DNA of 64,000 bases from positions 6,561,374 to 6,625,373 of the forward strand of contig NC_030859.1 in assembly GCF_000208745.1 (NCBI RefSeq), read 5' to 3'. Position numbers and translations under genes: made by a program. Of this stretch, positions 23,481 to 35,400 are shown piece after piece. Position 1 is the first letter of the stretch. Each line of letters begins with the position of its first letter. The notes under the pieces are model-generated. The model saw only the letters and a program-made list of their open reading frames with translations, was not told where the DNA came from and searched no databases. Source of the DNA: Theobroma cacao (Eukaryota > Streptophyta > Magnoliopsida > Malvales > Malvaceae).

Positions 23481-24910
23481 TAGTTCTGAACCAGTTCAAT
23501 TTTTTGGGAATTTCAATAAGCAACAAAACAGCTCATATTCCAACATCTATAACTCTAGTTGGAAGAATCATCTTAACTTTTCTTCAAACAATAATCAAGG
23601 ATCTTCATTAGCTCCAAATCCAAATTTTCGTCATGGATTCCAACTCAAGTTAGAGCTCTTATGCTTAAGAAAAAGCCATCTATTGAAGAGTTACTTTTGT
23701 AATTCATGGAAATGAATGATGCCATCATTCAAAGTCACGCTACTTCAATTTGAAATCTTGAGACATAAGTGGATTAGCTTGCTAATGCCATCAATAATAG
23801 GCCTTAGGGGACTTGACCTAGTGATACTAAAGCCAATCTTGGGAGAAAAGGTAAGGAGCATTGTAATGCAATCACACTCAGAAGTGGGAAAGAGGTCGAA
23901 GGTAGTAGTATGCAATCAAATTCTCTAGGTAAGCCTGTTGAAAAAGAAACAATGGTTGGAAATTCTAAGGAACAAGCTCAAGGTGAAAAAGCTCAATCAA
24001 ATCCAACAAAACCACCACCACTGTTCCCTTAACATTTTGAAAAGTAAAAACTTGATAAGCAATTCCAGAGATTTCTTGCAGTATTTAAGAAACTCCATAT
24101 TAATATGCCTTTTGCAGAAGCTTTGGAACATATGCCAAGTTATGTTAAGTTCTTGAGAGACATTCTAACTAAGAAGAGGAAATTAGAAGCTTTGGAGACA
24201 ATTACACTTACTGAAGAGTGTAGTGCTATAATCCAAATAATCTTCCACTAAAGCTTATGGATTCATGGAGCTTTTCTATCTCTTGTACTATTGATAGTTT
24301 TAAATTTTCTAAAGCTTTGTGTGATTTGGGTGTTGGTGTTTCAATTATGCATATGTCTATTGCTAAGAAACTTAAATTTAATGAGATACAACCTACTACA
24401 GTTTCTTTGCAATTAGCAAACAGAACAATTAGGTACCTTGTTAGGATTATAGAATATGTGTTGGTTAAAGTTGGGCATCTCTACATTCTAATGGACTTTA
24501 TTGTGCTTAAGATGGAAAAGGATGTGGAAATTCCTCTAATCTTGACACATCCATTCTTGGCCAGTGCGGGCGTAATTATTAATGTGAAAGAAGGCAAGAT
24601 AACTTTTCAAATTGGAAATGAGGTAGTCAAGTTTAATATTTTCAAAGCAATTAAGCATCCTACCTTTATAGATTGTTGTTCTAGAGTGGATTTAGTTGAT
24701 GAGAGCATGAGTAAGCCTATTTCTCCACCTACAAATGAGCAAACACTAACTTTTGAGTTAAAACTACCAGCTCCACATATCAGAACCAAGCAATCGCATG
24801 AAGAGCATCTTTCACCACCTCCTAGCTGTCTTCATTTTGAGGTTAGACAGCAAACGTTACTCTCTAATTCACTCTTCAAACTCTTTCCATGGAAATGCAA
24901 GGCAAGATAG
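23481..24910 (+). pseudogene. Second Athila-like element: gag 3' part, protease, integrase tail
   Basis: Colinear with 350-1930 in the window. Gag motif FFGNFNKQQNSSYSNIYN near 23,500 is followed by a long linker broken by stops. The protease frame opens at 24,257 with SFSISCTID, LCDLGVGVSIMHMSI (again DLG in place of DTG) and EIPLILTHPF. The frame then stays open through the pre-RT linker (LKLPAPHIRTKQS) straight into the integrase tail (SLFKLFPWKCKAR) and stops at 24908-24910. Reverse transcriptase, RNase H and the integrase core are absent, with the same join as in the first element. Confidence 0.8.
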
Positions 24911-26213
24911 TTGCGTCTTTTCAATGTGGTAAAGATTTATCTTTATGGTATAATAGAGATTGATAGTAAAGAAACTGGCACATTCATGATTAATGGACTA
25001 AGCCTCAAGCCTTATTTTATGGATGAATAAGTGCAAAAGAGGATGCCATAGATAAACTAATGACTATAAAGAAGCACTCATTGAGAGGCAACCCAAGTTT
25101 TTTAAACTCTAACTCTTTTTATTTGAAGTAGTTTTTTCAGATTTTCCCATTAATTTTTATTATTATTTAGATTTTTGTCACCTTAACAGATCCTCCCAAC
25201 AACTTTGGATATAATGAAGATGAAGAGGAAGATTAAAGGATCTTTGCTACCAAGAAAGTAATCTTGACTTTTCTTCTTTACTTTTTAACATTGAGGACAA
25301 TGTTAACTTTAAGTTTGGAGGGGGGAACTTTTTAGTTTTTAAGCTTTGTTTTTATTCCCTTTTGCATTTATGTTTTTATACTTTAAGTTTAGTTAAGTTG
25401 CTTATCATTTATTTTGCTGCACATTTTTAGAATTTGAGCTAGATTTAATTGCATCAATTTCTTTAATTTACACATCCAATGATGAGAACTAGTTATAGTC
25501 TTGTCTTGATTCTTTGCAAATATGAATATTGTTTAAGTGTTATATAAATTCTTATGCTAAGCTTCATTGTTAGGATGAGATTTCCATAATTTGAGTATCG
25601 TATCTTTTACTTAAAATCATTGCACATCTAGAGAACGTTGATGTGAATGTTAAATTTTGAATTATGTATTGAGTTCTAAAATTTGTTTGATTTTCTCTCG
25701 AGGCAAAATCCTAGGCTATACTTAGTTAAGAAAATGATTTAAACCATCATTGGACAATTTGAGTTTTTCAAGCTTACCTTTGCATAAGTTTATCTTTGGT
25801 ATACCTTTTTGAGCTTAATTTTTCCTTTTTCTTTGTTAAACACATAATTAATTTAGCTTGGCCTTTAATAAAAAATTTTCAATTTTGCATCCCTCACTCC
25901 TAAGCATATATATTGTTTTAGAAAATATGTTAAGCTAAATGCAAAGGTGAAAAGGTGACGTTGTTAAAAAAAAATCACCCCATCACCTACTATAAAAAGA
26001 AATAAGTTTAGGGGTGTAAAATTATGATAAAAAAATAAAGTGTTGAACCAAAGAAAATGCCAAAAGTTGATGAAATGATGTACTTGGAGATTATGATTAA
26101 AGCTCTATATGTTACCTAGTGCCTAGGGTGATTTCAACCACATTATATTCCATATGTTACCTTGACGGTAGCCATGCATTACAAGTTAATTAAAGTCCTA
26201 AGGATTCTTGACT
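24911..26213 (+). other. 3' part of second Athila-like element
   Basis: Contains the rest of the integrase tail after a stop (IIEIDSKETGTFMINGLSLKPYF, ending near 25,030). A GAGAGGCAACCCAAG motif follows, then the last acidic codons of the env-like ORF near 25,215-25,235 (most of that ORF is missing). Next come an ACAATGTTAAC box and the purine tract AAGTTTGGAGGGGGG at about 25,310. From there to about 26,213 the text parallels 4,330-5,250. No LTR follows. Confidence 0.6.
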
Positions 26214-26442
26214 AAGTGCCTGTTTGGCCTAGTTTTTTTTTTTAGCTTAAAATCTATTAAGAAACTCTTTTGAAAAATAATAACTTTTAAAATTAAGCTA
26301 AAGCTATTTGGTAAGCTATTTGTTATTTGACCTATTTGCACTTCTAAGTTCTTTATGATGGTAGTTTGGCTTTACATAAAGGTGGATTAGGTTTGGATAA
26401 GTGAGGTTAATAATTCTTCAAGGGTGGGCTTTGTAAGTTGGA
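26214..26442. other. Unassigned T-rich insertion between two Athila fragments
   Basis: Begins with TGCCTGTTTGGCCTAG and a run of T, wording often seen at ends of plant non-autonomous DNA elements. CCAAAC near 26,468 could be a partner end. No target duplication or clear inverted repeat found. Confidence 0.3.
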
Positions 26443-27170
26443 CTAATTGATGCATTTGGGGTGTAAAACCAAACGACTTAATGGTTCTTTGTTGTGTTTG
26501 GTTAGGATTACTATTCCAAGAAAAGGGTGGGTGGTGGATTGGTTTCTCCACCCAAGGTTATAGATGTTGGAATATGGGTTGTTTGGTTGCCTACAATGTT
26601 CGCGATTTCCATATTCATAGGACATCTCTCAATTGCATGGCTTCCACTACAATACTCATAGGTTTGGAAGGGGCTATTTTGAATGTTGCTTCCTAAGGTA
26701 TCTACTTTTTTGGATAGGGAGGCAATTTAGGCAGCTATGTTTGTTATTGTTTCCACCTCGTATACCCCAACACCTTTCTTTAAATTAGGCCTCTCAAATG
26801 GCCATTGATAACTGTTAGATGTCGTCTTTTATCAACTTATATGCTTCCTCTTTCGTCTTCCCCATTAAAGCCCTTCCGGCTATAGCATATATGGTGGTTC
26901 TGAGTTGAATTTTCAACCCATTATAGAAAGTCTACATTTCTAACCACCTTGGCAATCCATGGTATGGGCATCTCCTTAATAACTCCTTGAATCTTTCCCG
27001 TGCCTTAAACAAGGACTCTGTATCAAACTGCTAGAAAGATGTGGTCTCATTTCTTAGCTTTGCAGTCTTTGATGGTGGAACAAACTTCCCTAAGAATTTT
27101 CCCATCAAGTCATCCCAACTTGTGATACTTCCGGCTGGTAGCGCATTTAACCAACACTTTGCACGATTTC
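26443..27170 (-). pseudogene. Minus-strand Athila-like gag, C-terminal two-thirds
   Basis: Minus-strand translation from 27,170 down gives RAKCWLNALPAGSITSWDDL, FLGKFVPPSKTAKLRNETTSF, RFKELLRRCPYHGLPRWLEM and FYNGL, the capsid core of Athila-type gag. Further down comes RQPNNPYSNIYNLGWRNQ (26,600-26,540), matching the plus-strand copy at 385-440. Stops are present. Its N-terminal part lies at 31,961-32,360 on the far side of a Sirevirus LTR insertion. The element is cut off at about 26,443. Confidence 0.8.
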
Positions 27171-30100
27171 TGCTAGGAATGTGTTAACTCAATAATACTA
27201 AGGAAAATATCCAAAAGGGGGGTGAAATGGATTTCCAAAAAAAATTCTTTCTAAACAAATCAAACATTGAAGCTTGATGACAAGTTTTTCAATTAGTTTT
27301 CTCTTTGAAATAAACCTAAAGAAATGAACAAACAATTTGAGAACAAATTTTCAAAACTCTTTAAAATAAAATATGCAAACATGTTAAAAAGGATTTGAGG
27401 AGTGAGTAAAAAAATAAGTTTAAAAACAAATATTTAAATCCTTTGGAGAGTGAATAGAAAAACATATTTGAAAACAATAAGTTAAATCTCTTCACAATAA
27501 AGTGGAAACATACAAGTATAAAAGTGAAGAGTGAGTAAGCTGTGAGTTTCAAAAATTTCTTCAAAGTATAAGGCATAAGTTTGACAAGAAGGGAAATTCT
27601 CAAAACACACTATCATTTTAAATTATGTCAAAACAATTTGGAAATCAAATGAGCAAGTAAGTTGAAAACAGATTCTAAAAACTCTTCAAAGTGAAGTGCA
27701 TAAATCAAAAGTGGAAAGTAACTTGAAGATTAAATCAAAGAATAAAGCAAAGCAAGTGCAGATTTTCAAAGCTCTTTAAACCAAAGTAAAACGCATTAGT
27801 ATTTCAAAGTAAATCAAAGGTGATTTGAAAAGTGAGTTGAAGAAGCCATAAGTTCAAAAACAAATGTTCAAGTCTCTTAACAACCAAGTAAAATGCTCTA
27901 GTAAGAAACAATGAAGACTAAAGAGAAAGTGCACAAGTTTAAGAGTAAAGAGAAGAGAAAAAAGATACAAATCATTTATAAAGTTTTGGCCCTCTTCATA
28001 GGTGCCTATGTCTTTTCCCTTGGCTCACCAAGGAGTTTGTAATCCACTATGAAAAATACTGTGTAAGGATCAAGTATAATCTTTACAACAATACCTTTTC
28101 ATGAGAACAAGCATAACCCACAGAATACCTTTTCACAAGAGCAAGGATAACCCCTTGCCTTTTCAAGGATTAAGCGTAACCTCTTTCTTCTTAAAGGATT
28201 AAGTGTAACTTCTTGCTTTCTCAAGGATTAGGCTTAACTTTTCTTTCTTACAAGGTCAAAGCAATGATACCTTTAGAAGGTGGATTTTGCTTAGTAAGTA
28301 CAATGGAGGAAGAGTTTGGAAAAGCTAAAAATGATTTCAAAAGATATGAGTGATAGCACAAGGAATTTGAAGTTCAAAAGTAGCTCACAAGCTTTTTTGA
28401 AGAATATGAATGCCTTGCTCTAACTTGGTTTGTCACGACCCGGAACTCCCATCGAGCCCGTGACAACCGCCGCGAAGCCTCGATAGACATTCTTCACCCC
28501 AAATGCCGATCGAAACCTCCCAAAGCTCTCATATCAGCTTTCGCACTTCCCTGTGAGTAATAGTTATCAAATATCATAATTCGAAGGATTACGAGTCATT
28601 TCCAAATCAAAACATAAAATATTGTTTTCTAGCTCACAGGGGCATTTTCGTCATTTTTCGTCGAAAATCTCAAAACTTGCTAAAAATATAGTAGGTAAGT
28701 AGAAAATATATATTTAGTGATTTAAAAACAAATTAAGTATCTAAAACGTTCATTTGAAGTGAAAATTTGACCATTTGAATATAATAGAAATATTCAATAA
28801 AATAAACTATTTTCTTGTAAAATAATTTTTTATAAAGCTATCGGTAAATAATTCTTATAGCATAAAAGTTAATTATATTTATATATACTATAAAGCAAAC
28901 AACCAAAGCATAAAATTACTTTTACAGTGACACGTGGGCCCATATCTAACCAAAATGCATCGGAAGCTGAAAACCTACAGCTTTTGCCGATTCAAGTCCA
29001 AATGAAGGTCCTTGTCAAAGTCAGCTAACTATGGAATTCCCCGAGCTTGAAATGTGAGGAAATGAGGGTGGTGAGATTATAAAATCCCAGTGAGTAAATA
29101 GACACCATCTAAACTATCTAAAGGCGAGTAAATGGAGACGAATTAAAATATTCTTTTCCAATATATGTTTCATAACATGAATATTCAATTTACTCAATTA
29201 ATCAACATGGCTTATATATCTCACAAAACTTGGCTCCTACTAAAATCATTCCCGGGGATGCCTTGGCCTAGGCATCTAACCGAGACCCCCAAGGCAGTTA
29301 AATGTCTTTACATCCAAAATTCTAGCCATGCCTTGGCGTTGGCTGAGTCTCACTCTCACGCGGTGGTCCACGTGAAGTGCACTCAAATCTTTACCTCTAA
29401 AGATACCCTTCACATGGCTCTCTGATCAAGGTAAGGTATATCTGATTTTGTGCCCCCTCTCTTAGGTTGGTCCACAAAACCTCCATTACAGGGATTATGG
29501 ATTATTTTATCTACAACCTGATTTATAAAATCGTTTTCTGTGACATGACAATTTATCGCAACCTAGCCTCTTAAGGCTGAATACATAGTACAAATAATTC
29601 TAACACCAAAATCAGTTTAGCCATTCATGCTCATATATTGTCATAAGCCATTCAATTTAAAACCATAAATTTATAACATAAGCAGGCAGTCTCCAATTAC
29701 TCTATTTTCAAAACCAGTATTCAATTTTTCAGAAAATTTATAAAATCATTTTATAAAATCACAATTTCTCCTAAAACATAGCAATTTACCATTTAAACCC
29801 ATTTTCTATATGATCACACAATTGTATAAAACTACTCTAGATAATTAAGACGATAATAAGTTTACTCACAGTTCTAGGAGTCGATGTACTCCTAATCCCA
29901 GTCTTCAAGCACAATCTCTGTACTTTTACTAGTGTAATTTGCTCACCACCTATCCACAATGTACAATACATAATTCACCACAATAATGCTTGACCATTAT
30001 AAATCAATTCATGCTCGGTGTATATGCATGATATAATATGCAACTTATCTGACTACCGCTTAAATGCGGTGCTGACCTAATTCGGCCTATTACCCGATTA

Positions 30101-31960
30101 AATGACAATTGTGTTCGATTTGGCTCCAAATTGCTCCTTTTCATTTCTAATATTTCAATTTACCAAATACAATTCCAATAATCTAAAATTCAGCCTAACA
30201 ACCCTCATAATTCTTCTTGAAAATTTTGACCATTGTGGTGCACTATCACTAAAAATTTTCCCCATTTTCTCACCATAAATCATCATTTCATCAATTTTTC
30301 AACAAATTCACTTGATCACAAAATCAACTCATTACTTCTACACTTCACATAGGGTTCGGCCATTGAAGGTTCATGGGGAAAATGGATTCTTTTCTTGTTG
30401 TTTTGTTTCTAAATATGCTAAACTAACTAAAAACACTAACATATCTTAAAATCAATTCAATCCAACATCTTTCTCTCTCCATACCCATTTTGACCAACCA
30501 AGAATTCATCATGAAAACATGTAATTTAACCATGGAAAATAAGGAGAAATGCTTAAGGAAAATGATTTCAAGTTTAAAATAAAAAATCCTACCTTTTTCA
30601 CTTGTTTTCCTTGATTTTCCACACTTTTTCTCTTGAAATTCTTCACCTAGGGTTTGTTCTTTCTTTCTTTCCCTCTCTTCCTTTCTTGGCCGAATATTTG
30701 GAGAGAAAATGGGCTGATTTATGCTGATTTTTAAGTTAAATAATAAAATATCCTAAGCTTGACACTTGTCATTTTTTTATTGGTCTAAATTTTAAATATT
30801 TGACTTTTAATTATTTAATTCTCCACCACACATTTCTCATGTTTATCCATTTCCATGATGAATAAAATCCCTTGGTCTTGACAAGTGTCGGGGGTGAAAA
30901 TTTACTGATTTGCCCTCGAGGTGGTAAAATTACCATTTCGCCCCTATACTCCAAATTGTATCGAAAATTAAAATTTTTCACTTCTAAACCTCAAATCATA
31001 CTCCAATTAGTCAAATGGGGCCAAAAATCCTTTCTAAAATTCCCATTTTGTCCCCAAGTGGCAAATGACCATTTTACCCCTAAATAGTGAAAATTTCGAT
31101 TTGACTCCAAATTGATCCTTAAACTCCGAATTACCATTTTGAGTCATCCCTGGACCGTGAAACTCTCAATTTCACCTTAAAATTCCTATTTGATCTAGTT
31201 GAAGGCTTAAATCAACTTTGTTGTACCTCTATGTACAATACAGACTTTTGTAAATTTTTCGAGACTTTCCTAGCATGCAAACATGTTATCCATCACATGT
31301 ATGTCATGACAAATATTTTATAAGGTCAGGTTTTACATGGTTTTTCTCTTTTTTTCTTTGTTTCATCATCTTGATTGATTCTTGATTGAATGATATTTCT
31401 CTCTACTCTTCTCCTTTCCAAAATGTGTTAAAGAAGTCCTTTTTACAATTGGAAAAGCTTTGAAGCCAATAGGGATGATATGATGGAGAAACTAGCTATT
31501 TTTCTTGTCTTTTTCATCTCTAATGGCTACTTTTGGAGTCAAAGAATCGGTTCTTTATTCTTTAGATATCGATTCTTCTTTGTTTTGGAACTTTTTCCTT
31601 TGTTAGAATCGATTCTTGCCTCTCCAGATATTAGTTTTTCTTGTTTGAGAAGATATTCTTACTTCTCCAGACATCAATTAGTCTTGCTTCAAGAATCAAC
31701 ATCTACCTTTCCAAGAATTGATTCTTTGTCCACCCAAACTTGCAAGAATCAACTTCTTGACTATTGAAATCAATTCTTGAGCTTCCTTTCACAAAACAAC
31801 TTCAAATACAAGTTCAAATGTCAATCAAGTAAAGAAACATAAAAACACATCAAAAGCATTTAAAAAACACTCAAGTTATTCAAGGATCACTTAGACAACA
31901 AATTTTGATTATTTTTGTAATGTCAAAACTCTAATCATTTTCAAGCTATTAAAGCTAACA
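27171..31960 (-). repeat. Sirevirus-type solo LTR S1 (host of nested LTR A)
   Basis: Inserted in the minus-strand Athila gag. Flanks ATTTC (27166-27170) and ATCTC (31961-31965) are a target duplication with one change, and dropping the insert restores the gag frame (SLRD to RAKCW). On the minus strand it begins TGTTAGCTTTAATAGC and ends CACCCCCC...CCTAGCA, like other Sirevirus LTRs. About 1.88 kb remains without the nested LTR at 28431-31337. Words of the palindrome GAATCGATTC are clustered at 31,540-31,790. Confidence 0.75.
28431..31337 (-). repeat. Tekay-type solo LTR A (2,907 bp, TSD TGGTT)
   Basis: Perfect target duplication TGGTT at 28426-28430 and 31338-31342. On the minus strand it runs TGTAAAACC to GGGTCGTGACA, matching the end of the solo LTR at 19034. 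Terminal arms TGTCACG and CGTGACA on + pair at its 3' end. It sits inside Sirevirus LTR S1, so it is the youngest of three nested insertions. Its central half is closest to LTR C. Open frames inside are incidental. Confidence 0.9.
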
Positions 31961-32485
31961 ATCTCTCAGTGAAAAAGGGAGTAGCCTCAATTAAATAGCA
32001 TCACCCGTCACCCCATTGCTCTTGAATGTTTCACATATCTCCAAGAAATACCGAAGATGTGCATTTGGATCATCATGAGATAGCCTTCCAAATTATACTG
32101 AGTTTTGGACCATTTGGATTATGGCTGGCTTGATCTCGAAATTATTTGCTTGTATGGTAAGGTTTCAATTGCTTGTCTGCATTCCTTCTACATAAGGCAT
32201 AGCGTTGTCTCTTAATGCTCTTGATGCCTCTTGCATTTGGTTGTTCTTCATTGTGAGTTGTCTTTCTTTTCTCTTATAAGACTTCTCCATATTCTCTTGA
32301 TTTCTGGGTTGAAAGGAAATTCAACTACTTTCTCTTTTTGTATGCACCAACATGGTACTTATCAAAACAAGAAAACAAAGTATTATTTACAAAAATTAAA
32401 AAGTAAGAATAAAATTGAAAGAAAAGAAGAAAACTGATCTAACATTTAGAAAACTTAGTCAATATCAATTCCAAGCCTTGGGAGA
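31961..32485 (-). pseudogene. Minus-strand Athila-like gag, N-terminal part
   Basis: Minus-strand text includes LRDNAMPYV, QANNFEIKPAIIQMVQNSV, and HDDPNAHLRYFLEICETFKSNGVTGDAI, then a stop and LRLLPFSLRD at the insertion border: the classical start of Athila/Tat gag. It connects to 27,170 once Sirevirus LTR S1 is ignored. The stretch 32,360-32,485 is leader sequence between gag and the LTR end; I could not recognise a clean primer site. Confidence 0.8.
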
Positions 32486-35400
32486 TGTTAAATTTTCACA
32501 CAAGTACACATTATCATAAATAAGTAATATAATAGAAGTAGAGTATCGTTCCCACAGGAATTTGTTTCTTAATTTTTACTAAGTACTAAAATTTTATAAC
32601 AAATTAATCTTATTTAAGTAATCAAAATTTTCAGAAAATTAATTAAATGGAATTAAAACATGTCATGACCCAGAACCTGCCTCAAGCCCATGACAATCGC
32701 CGCGACGTCCCGATTGACACTCATTATCCGGAATGCCAATCGGAACCCCGCAAGGCTTACATATCAGTTTCTTTCCTTTCCTATGAGCAATCATTGTTAA
32801 ATATCGAGTTTTTAGAGAATATATACTATTTTAGATCAAAAACAATCAAAATAAAATTTTCGCCACACAAGGGTATTTTGATCATTTTTTCTCAAAAATT
32901 TTGAAACTGGGTAAACGTAATATACAAGTAACAAAACACATAATTCATATTCAAAATGAGTTTAAAAGTCTAAAATCTTCATTTAAAACAAAATTACGGT
33001 TATTTGAATATAATAAGAAAATAAAAGAAATATTAAGGAAAATATTCTATTTTCTTATAAAACAATATTTATAGAGTTATACGTGAATAATTTTTATAGC
33101 GTAAAAGCTAAATAAATTTATACATACTGAAATACAGTAAGCCAAAATATTTAATTTAATTTACAATAACAAGAGGGCCCCCGAATAAACAAAAGTAAAG
33201 AGGACTGTGAACCTACGGTTTGGAAAATGCAGATCCAATGGTAGTCCTCGATGAGATCAGCTATCTACAGTCTATACTGAACCTGAAATGGGTGGAAAGG
33301 AGTTGGGTGAGATTTTGCAATCCCAATGAGTAAACAGACATTATCATAAATATCTAAAGGCGAGTAAAATGGAGGCAAGTTTAAACAACAAATTTCAACC
33401 CATTTCATAATGTTTTCAATTTATTTCTTAAACCATAAAATATTTGTAATTTACCAAAACAGTTGTTAAGGCTTATGTCTTTTATTAAAACAAGGCTCAA
33501 GCCAAAACTAATCCTCGGGGATACCTTGGCCGAGGCATCTAACCGAGTCCGCCAAGGGTGTTAAAATATTCACACGTGAAACACATTTTTATTTTTAAAA
33601 CCAGCCGTTCCTTGGCGTTGGCCGAGTTACACATTCACGTGGGGGTTCGACGTGAAGTGAGCTCTAATACTACCCCGGGAGTTACCCTCCTCGCCTCTAC
33701 AACCGGAGTAACTATATAACTGGGTTTACCGTGCCCCTCTAATAGGCAGTCCACGGAAACCCGTCACTGCAGTGACTAACCCACCAATTTTAATAAAATT
33801 TCGACAGTATAACGTGGCTTTTATTTATTTATCCAGCCTGCATAGTAAAACCAATTACATAAATTTCCCAATGCATTCACAAAATATAGCCACATATACT
33901 CATTTCTCATAAGCCATTCCTAGGAAAATATATATTTTTCAAGTCAATTTGTAGCCTCCAATTACTCAATTTCATAATCAATACAATATATTTTTATTTG
34001 TCACATTTATTCCTAAAACATCAAAAATCCCGTTTTAATCTCGTTCTCATTTCATAAAATACATAAAGGGCATTTAAAATAAACTCTAGATAATTTACAA
34101 TAATAATAAGTTTACTCACCGTTTGTACAAACTAAAAGCTTTCTAAGCGCCCCGATCACTACTCGTCGGGTACGACTTCTTTGCCTTTTCCGGAAGGCTC
34201 TCCTCCTAGACACATTACAAAAATTTACACAATTCATCACATTGATGCTAAATCACTATATAATTAACTTAAATCCTATACTAATGCATGGTATGAAATG
34301 CAATAGCCTAAAACGGCTTAAACGCGGTATTAACCTATTTTTGGCACTTTGCCCGATAAATTGCTAACGCGCTCCATTTTAGCTCTAAATCATCCCATTC
34401 TCTCTCCAACATTTCTAACCATTAAATATCAGCCAATAACCTTCTAAAAACAACAAAATCAGCTCACTCCCTTCCTTGGAAAATTCGGCCAAAAATGGGA
34501 CATTAACTCGGTTAATTTTCTACTTTGTTTTTCTATCACGTTTAATCGTTTTTCATCATTTTCTCTTCATTTCCCTTAGAATAAAATCAATTCATCATCA
34601 TTGTACAGCATTGAGCATCCAGCCAAGAGTGGGTATTGTGAAAATTTAATGATTTCTTGCCCAATTTAATTTCTAAACACATTTAACTAACTAAAACTAT
34701 CAATTTAACTAAAAATCAAAACCTAAAAATTTCAATTTCTCTCCCCTAGAATTTCGTCCAGCCCTTGATATCACTTTTTGATCTCTCTCCTCAAGCATGC
34801 TAAATGGAAATAAAGGCATAGGAAAGGTAGAAATCAAGCTAAAATCGAAAAATCTTACCGTTAGACGCGTAAACGGTCGAAAACCGCGAATTTCCCTTTG
34901 AATTTTCTTGTTTCTCTTTGGTTTTTCTTTTTTTCTTCCTTTCCTCTCTATTTCCTCTCTTGTTCTTCCTTATGGCCGGCCAGCACTTAAAATTTGGGTT
35001 TAAATGGGCTGACTTTTCATTAAAATAATATTATATCATTAAAAAATGCCACATGTCACTTTCCCATTGGCCCATTTTTAAAATTTCATCCATTTGTTTC
35101 CAAATTTTCACCATACACTTGTCTCATATATTCATAGCTTAGATAAAATTCTCAGACTCATCCAAAGTCTCGGTGGAGTAATTTTTGAAATTTACACTTT
35201 TGCCCCCGTAAAAGTCAAAAATTACATTTTTGCCCCAAAAATTGAAAAATTGCCCATAGACATATTTTTCATCCCTTATACTCATACCATTCTCCAATTT
35301 GTCAAATTTGATCTAAATTCTCTCAAAATCTCAAATTTTGTCCGTGGGTGGCAAAATTACGATTTTACCCCTACACTCCAAAAATCACTAGAATTAAACT

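Noticed and set aside
28431..31337. Tekay-type LTRs A-F initially read as plus-strand because TGTCACGACC looked like an LTR start
   Set aside because: The solo LTR at 19034, whose relative at 9097 has a primer site, ends GGGTCGTGACA. That is the reverse complement of the A-F left ends, so A-F are on the minus strand.
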